This document shows positions 60,888-64,000 of a stretch of DNA of 64,000 nt, piece by piece. The stretch spans positions 11,396,106 to 11,460,105 of the forward strand of contig NC_045141.1 in NCBI RefSeq assembly GCF_008831285.2, in the 5' to 3' direction. Both the position numbers and the translations under genes were made by a program. The notes beneath the pieces are model-generated. The model saw nothing but the letters and a program-made list of their open reading frames with translations, was not told the origin of the DNA and made no database searches. Origin of the DNA: Nymphaea colorata. Its lineage: Eukaryota > Streptophyta > Magnoliopsida > Nymphaeales > Nymphaeaceae. The first letter of the stretch is position 1; each line of letters opens with the position of its first letter.

Positions 60888-62761
60888 ATCCTACTATTCT
60901 TTGTACCCATTTACATTTTCTAATTTTGCAGAAAATTCATCAGAAAGTAGTGCCCACTTAGCAACACATGCTGATGTCAGAAACATGCGTGAGTGAATAA
61001 TTAATAATGGAAAATAAGAATTGATCTTCTGGATAACAACAAACTGCAGAAGAAAATTTATAAATTTCACAAAGTGTCGTAGCACTGTGTGAAAGTAAAC
61101 ATAAAAAATATTAATGAAAAAATTATGCTTATAATGAAAAAAGAAATTTATTAAGTGGCCATTGAGTTAAAAATAAAAAACACTTTAAACAAAAAACGTT
61201 TAAAAAGAAACAAACACGTTTTTTCACTACTTTTTCACTTTTTTCATTTTTTTCAGCTTTTTTAATGCCAAACAGTTTTTTTTTTCATTTCTATTTTTTA
61301 TTTGTCAGAAATATATTTATCTTTTGATGTTTGTGTTATTAGTTTTTCACTTATATTACTTTCCCCCAATTATTAGTTTTTCAAAGTTTTCAAAAAAATT
61401 TAGAGTATTTTTTTTCATTTTTTTCTCAGTTTTTTCAAAAAACCTCACCGTTTAAAACTCTGAAACGTTATTTGTGACTATGTTTGAAACAAAGTAACTA
61501 ACAAAGAGAAATTAACAAATAATATATGGTATTTCATCTATTTAAGACAAAAATCAGAACATTTATTCTTCCTTGTACGTGACAAAGCCCATAAGAAAAC
61601 TGGCATACCATCACTTTGCAAAAGGAAGGGATTGCTGGAACCAAACAACAAATTCAAAACACCTTTAGGAGATGCATACTACATTGTCTGCATACAAACC
61701 ATCAATTGTCATGCATCTCAAGTATAAAAAAATAGTACAAAACAAAACTATGGATCTAAACAAAGAAATATTCTTAGTGCCTAACGTGCACATGTTAGTC
61801 ACATGATTTGATCTTGCAAAGATCGGTATATAACAATGGAGATTAAATCACACACTCCACGTTGTGAAAACTCAGCTTCCACCTTAAATAGTATATTATA
61901 TGACATATATGTTATATAGTATATTATTATAACGCATATGTTACAACATATACGTTATAACATATATGTTATATGCTATAACATATAACATATAACGTAC
62001 AATTATATACACTTATAAGTACATTCTATTATATTCTTGGGCGTTGTACATATGCATATATTATATGTTATACTCTATACATAACATATAATATTACATA
62101 TAATTAGATGTCATAACGTATAATATATATAATACGTGTACATATAATACACTATATACTATAATATTTATATAGTATATGTAATATAATTGCTATATAC
62201 TATAAGTGTACATGTAACATTTGTTATCAACATATTATATGTGCAGTATTACATATGCGTACAATGTTACTATGTATATATTATATGTATATAATACATT
62301 GCATGTTATATATATAATATATGGAACTTCTATAGACATATATGTGTGCACTCCACCTATAACATTATATATATACACTATATATAATTCATATAATGCG
62401 TTATATATATATATGTTCCATATTATGCATTATATATGTAACACTACAACGTATTATACATACATACATTTCAACGTATTATATATATCGGGTAAAAAAC
62501 ATATGTACATCTTATACTTAATATGTATATATACACATACCTTAATATATACACATATATCATATGTATGTACATATATTTGTAAATGTATGTAACTACT
62601 ATATAACACGTTATATCTATTGCATATAATAGATATATTATATGTACATGTGTGCATGCATACAAGTGTATATATAATATATTGTATATATAATATACAT
62701 ATGTATATAACATAATACTACAGTATGCAACTATATAGATATGATATGTGCATAGTATAAC

Positions 62762-62797
<36 letters not shown>

Positions 62798-62958
62798 AAC
62801 ATAACATATTACATATAATACACACGTTATATAACATATTATATATATAACAACATATGTCCCCCTCTCTTTCTCTATCTCCAATTACCACTACAAAAAG
62901 TACCATAAAAGAAATAGCAGTCCCAGTATTCTCTCTAGTTTGCAGATATTCATGTCTC
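60888..62958 (-). repeat. right arm of a large inverted repeat
   Basis: Reverse complement of 56262-58538. It starts 'atcctactattctttgtaccc' (mirror of 'gggtacaaagaatagtatgat') and ends 'gtttgcagatattcatg' (mirror of 'catgaatatctgcaaac'). It has about 100 bp of extra sequence near 61030-61140 and lacks the 317-bp duplication of the left arm. Confidence 0.9.
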
Positions 62959-63194
62959 ATAATTTGCAAGATGAGCTTCCTTACAAAATTTTTGTGACAA
63001 AAAGATAATGAATTGTAAATGTATATAACTACGATATAACACGTTATATCTATTGCATATAATAGATATATTATATGTACATGTGTGCATGCATACAAGT
63101 GTATATATAATATATTGTATATATAATATACATATGTATATAACATAATACTACAGTATGCAACTATATAGATATGATATGTGCATAGTATAAC

Positions 63195-63228
<34 letters not shown>

Positions 63229-63440
63229 AACATAACATATTACATATAATAATACACACGTTATATAACATATTATATATATAACAACATATGTCTCCCT
63301 CTCTTTCTCTATCTCCAATTACCACTACAAAAAGTACCATAAAAGAAATAGCAGTCCCAGTATTCTCTCTAGTTTGCAGATATTCATGTCTCATAATTTG
63401 CAAGATGAGCTTCCTTACAAAATTTTTGTGACAACAAGAT
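62581..63440 (+). repeat. ~433-bp direct tandem duplication at the outer end of the right arm
   Basis: 62581-63005 and 63014-63440 are near-identical: both run from 'tgtaaatgtat(g/a)taact' through 'ccccctctctttctctatctcc' (first) or 'ctccctctctttctctatctcc' (second), 'gcagtcccagtattctctctagtttgcagatattcatg', to 'gagcttccttacaaaatttttgtgacaa'. Each has a (TG)n/(GT)n tract of different length. The last ~40 bp lies outside the inverted-repeat homology, so the duplication extends past the arm and abuts the SKP1 fragment. Confidence 0.88.
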
Positions 63441-63582
63441 CCTGGCGAAGGTCATCGAGTACTGCAAAAAGCACGTCGACGCCCAGAAGACCGGTGACGA
63501 CAAGATCCAAGAAGAAGAGCTCAAGGCGTGGGATGCCGAGTTTGTTAAGGTGGACCAAGCGATGCTCTTCAATCTCATTCTG
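63433..63582 (+). pseudogene. SKP1-like exon fragment
   Basis: Reads ILAKVIEYCKKHVDAQ, then EEELKAWDAEFVKVDQAMLF and NLIL, then a GT donor at 63583. This is the end of the first exon of plant SKP1/ASK genes, the adaptor of SCF ubiquitin ligases, and the intron position after LF-x-LIL is the usual one. Homology starts abruptly at 63433, next to the AT-rich duplication; the N-terminal ~60 residues, including the start codon, are absent. The remaining frame is open and GC-richer than its surroundings. Downstream SKP1 exon 2 is not found; a different gene's exon follows at 63786. Confidence 0.88.
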
Positions 63583-63785
63583 GTATTCTCCTCGGCCGTC
63601 TCCCTCTTCTTTATTCGGTCCTCTATTTTGGGTTTAGGGTTAGGGTTTGTGATTCTTGCGATCTAACCATTCCAACAAGATTTAGCTGTCTGCATGACCC
63701 AATGGTTGCGTAAATCGTAGTCATAAAATGACATCACTGTCGCTTCTGGAATTTCGTGTTAGAACTGATCAGACACTGCATGCAG

Positions 63786-64000
63786 GTCTTAAATGAGGAT
63801 CTATGGCTTGTGGAAGGTCAGCAAGAGCGGATGATCAATGGGGCAAATGTTTGGAACTGGCCTGTGGCATATGATAAGCTTGGAGCAAGGTACAGAATAT
63901 GGAGAGATGCACTTGAGGCAACAAGAAGCTTCCATTCGAGAGGTCCACAGAGTGAAAACTTCCAAAGAGTAGCTCAGATTCCCATTTATTTGGAAGGGAT
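63786..64000 (+). CDS. oxygenase-like exon, probably chlorophyllide a oxygenase C-terminus (runs off window)
   Basis: Follows an acceptor (catgcag, ending 63785) and stays open to the window end. The first 45 residues read VLNEDLWLVEGQQERMINGA, then NVWNWPVAYDKLGARYRIWR. As I recall it, this matches the C-terminal part of plant chlorophyllide a oxygenase, the Rieske-type enzyme that makes chlorophyll b. The remaining residues (ATRSFHSRGPQSENFQR...) are less familiar. The exon starts in phase 0, as does the end of the SKP1 fragment 203 bp upstream. Whether this is the end of a genuine gene, a fragment, or part of a chimera cannot be decided here. Assignment is from memory and moderate. Confidence 0.5.

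Noticed and set aside
63374-63637. 87-codon serine/arginine-rich frame over the SKP1 exon
   Set aside because: It is an out-of-frame shadow of the SKP1 reading frame.
63628-63649. Telomere-like GGGTTTAGGGTTAGGG stretch
   Set aside because: Only about two to three imperfect units inside an intron; such telo-box-like words are common and it is not a telomere.

Overview
This is nuclear DNA from a flowering plant. It has intron-containing genes with GT/AG junctions, two Ty1/copia LTR retrotransposons primed by plant initiator tRNA-Met, a relic hAT transposon and several small hAT-type elements, and long AT-rich spacers full of microsatellites. The species cannot be fixed from the sequence. Gene density is very low: one clearly intact gene, one probably intact small gene and many broken gene fragments.

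Layout. 1-10 kb: intergenic, with CTCGAG-rich dispersed repeats, a 311-bp hAT-type MITE with an exact 8-bp target duplication (4618-4928), and (TA)n and (CT)n tracts. 10.5-14.4 kb: a complete nine-exon gene for NADP-dependent non-phosphorylating glyceraldehyde-3-phosphate dehydrogenase (GAPN, 496 residues, all catalytic residues present). 16.4-21.5 kb: a 5.07-kb hAT relic with matching ends, a perfect 8-bp target duplication and a broken BED-finger/hAT-dimerisation transposase. 24.3-29.1 kb: copia element 1 (minus strand, TSD TCTAG); its gag is missing and a 497-bp hAT-type MITE sits between leader and protease. 30.5-31.2 kb: an mTERF-domain gene (terminal exon), followed by a threefold ~147-bp repeat. 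35.9-41.9 kb: another MITE, a LINE ORF1 relic (DUF4283 plus broken zinc knuckle) and a third copia relic. 42.2-47.4 kb: copia element 2 (plus strand), same family as element 1 but still with gag, heavily mutated. 48.5-49.4 kb: eight tandem ~113-bp repeats.

49.7-64 kb is a graveyard of gene pieces: a selenium-binding-protein pseudogene (minus), two exons of a PRP4-type splicing kinase (minus), one thioredoxin-domain exon of a SOQ1/NHLRC2-like gene (minus), and at the right edge a SKP1 exon followed 203 bp later by an exon resembling chlorophyllide a oxygenase (plus), in compatible phase. Between them lies a ~6.7-kb inverted repeat (arms ~56.26-58.54 and ~60.89-62.96 kb), each arm carrying a long AT-rich tract and its own local tandem duplication. 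The loop holds the SOQ1-like exon, a small MITE and an unassigned reading frame.

The genes form no pathway. GAPN and the mTERF protein are independent housekeeping/organelle genes, and the rest reflects insertion, deletion and segmental rearrangement. No new functional system was found with confidence. The most unusual structures are the large inverted repeat, the possible SKP1/oxygenase chimera, the bounded hAT relic and the MITE nested in a gag-less copia element.
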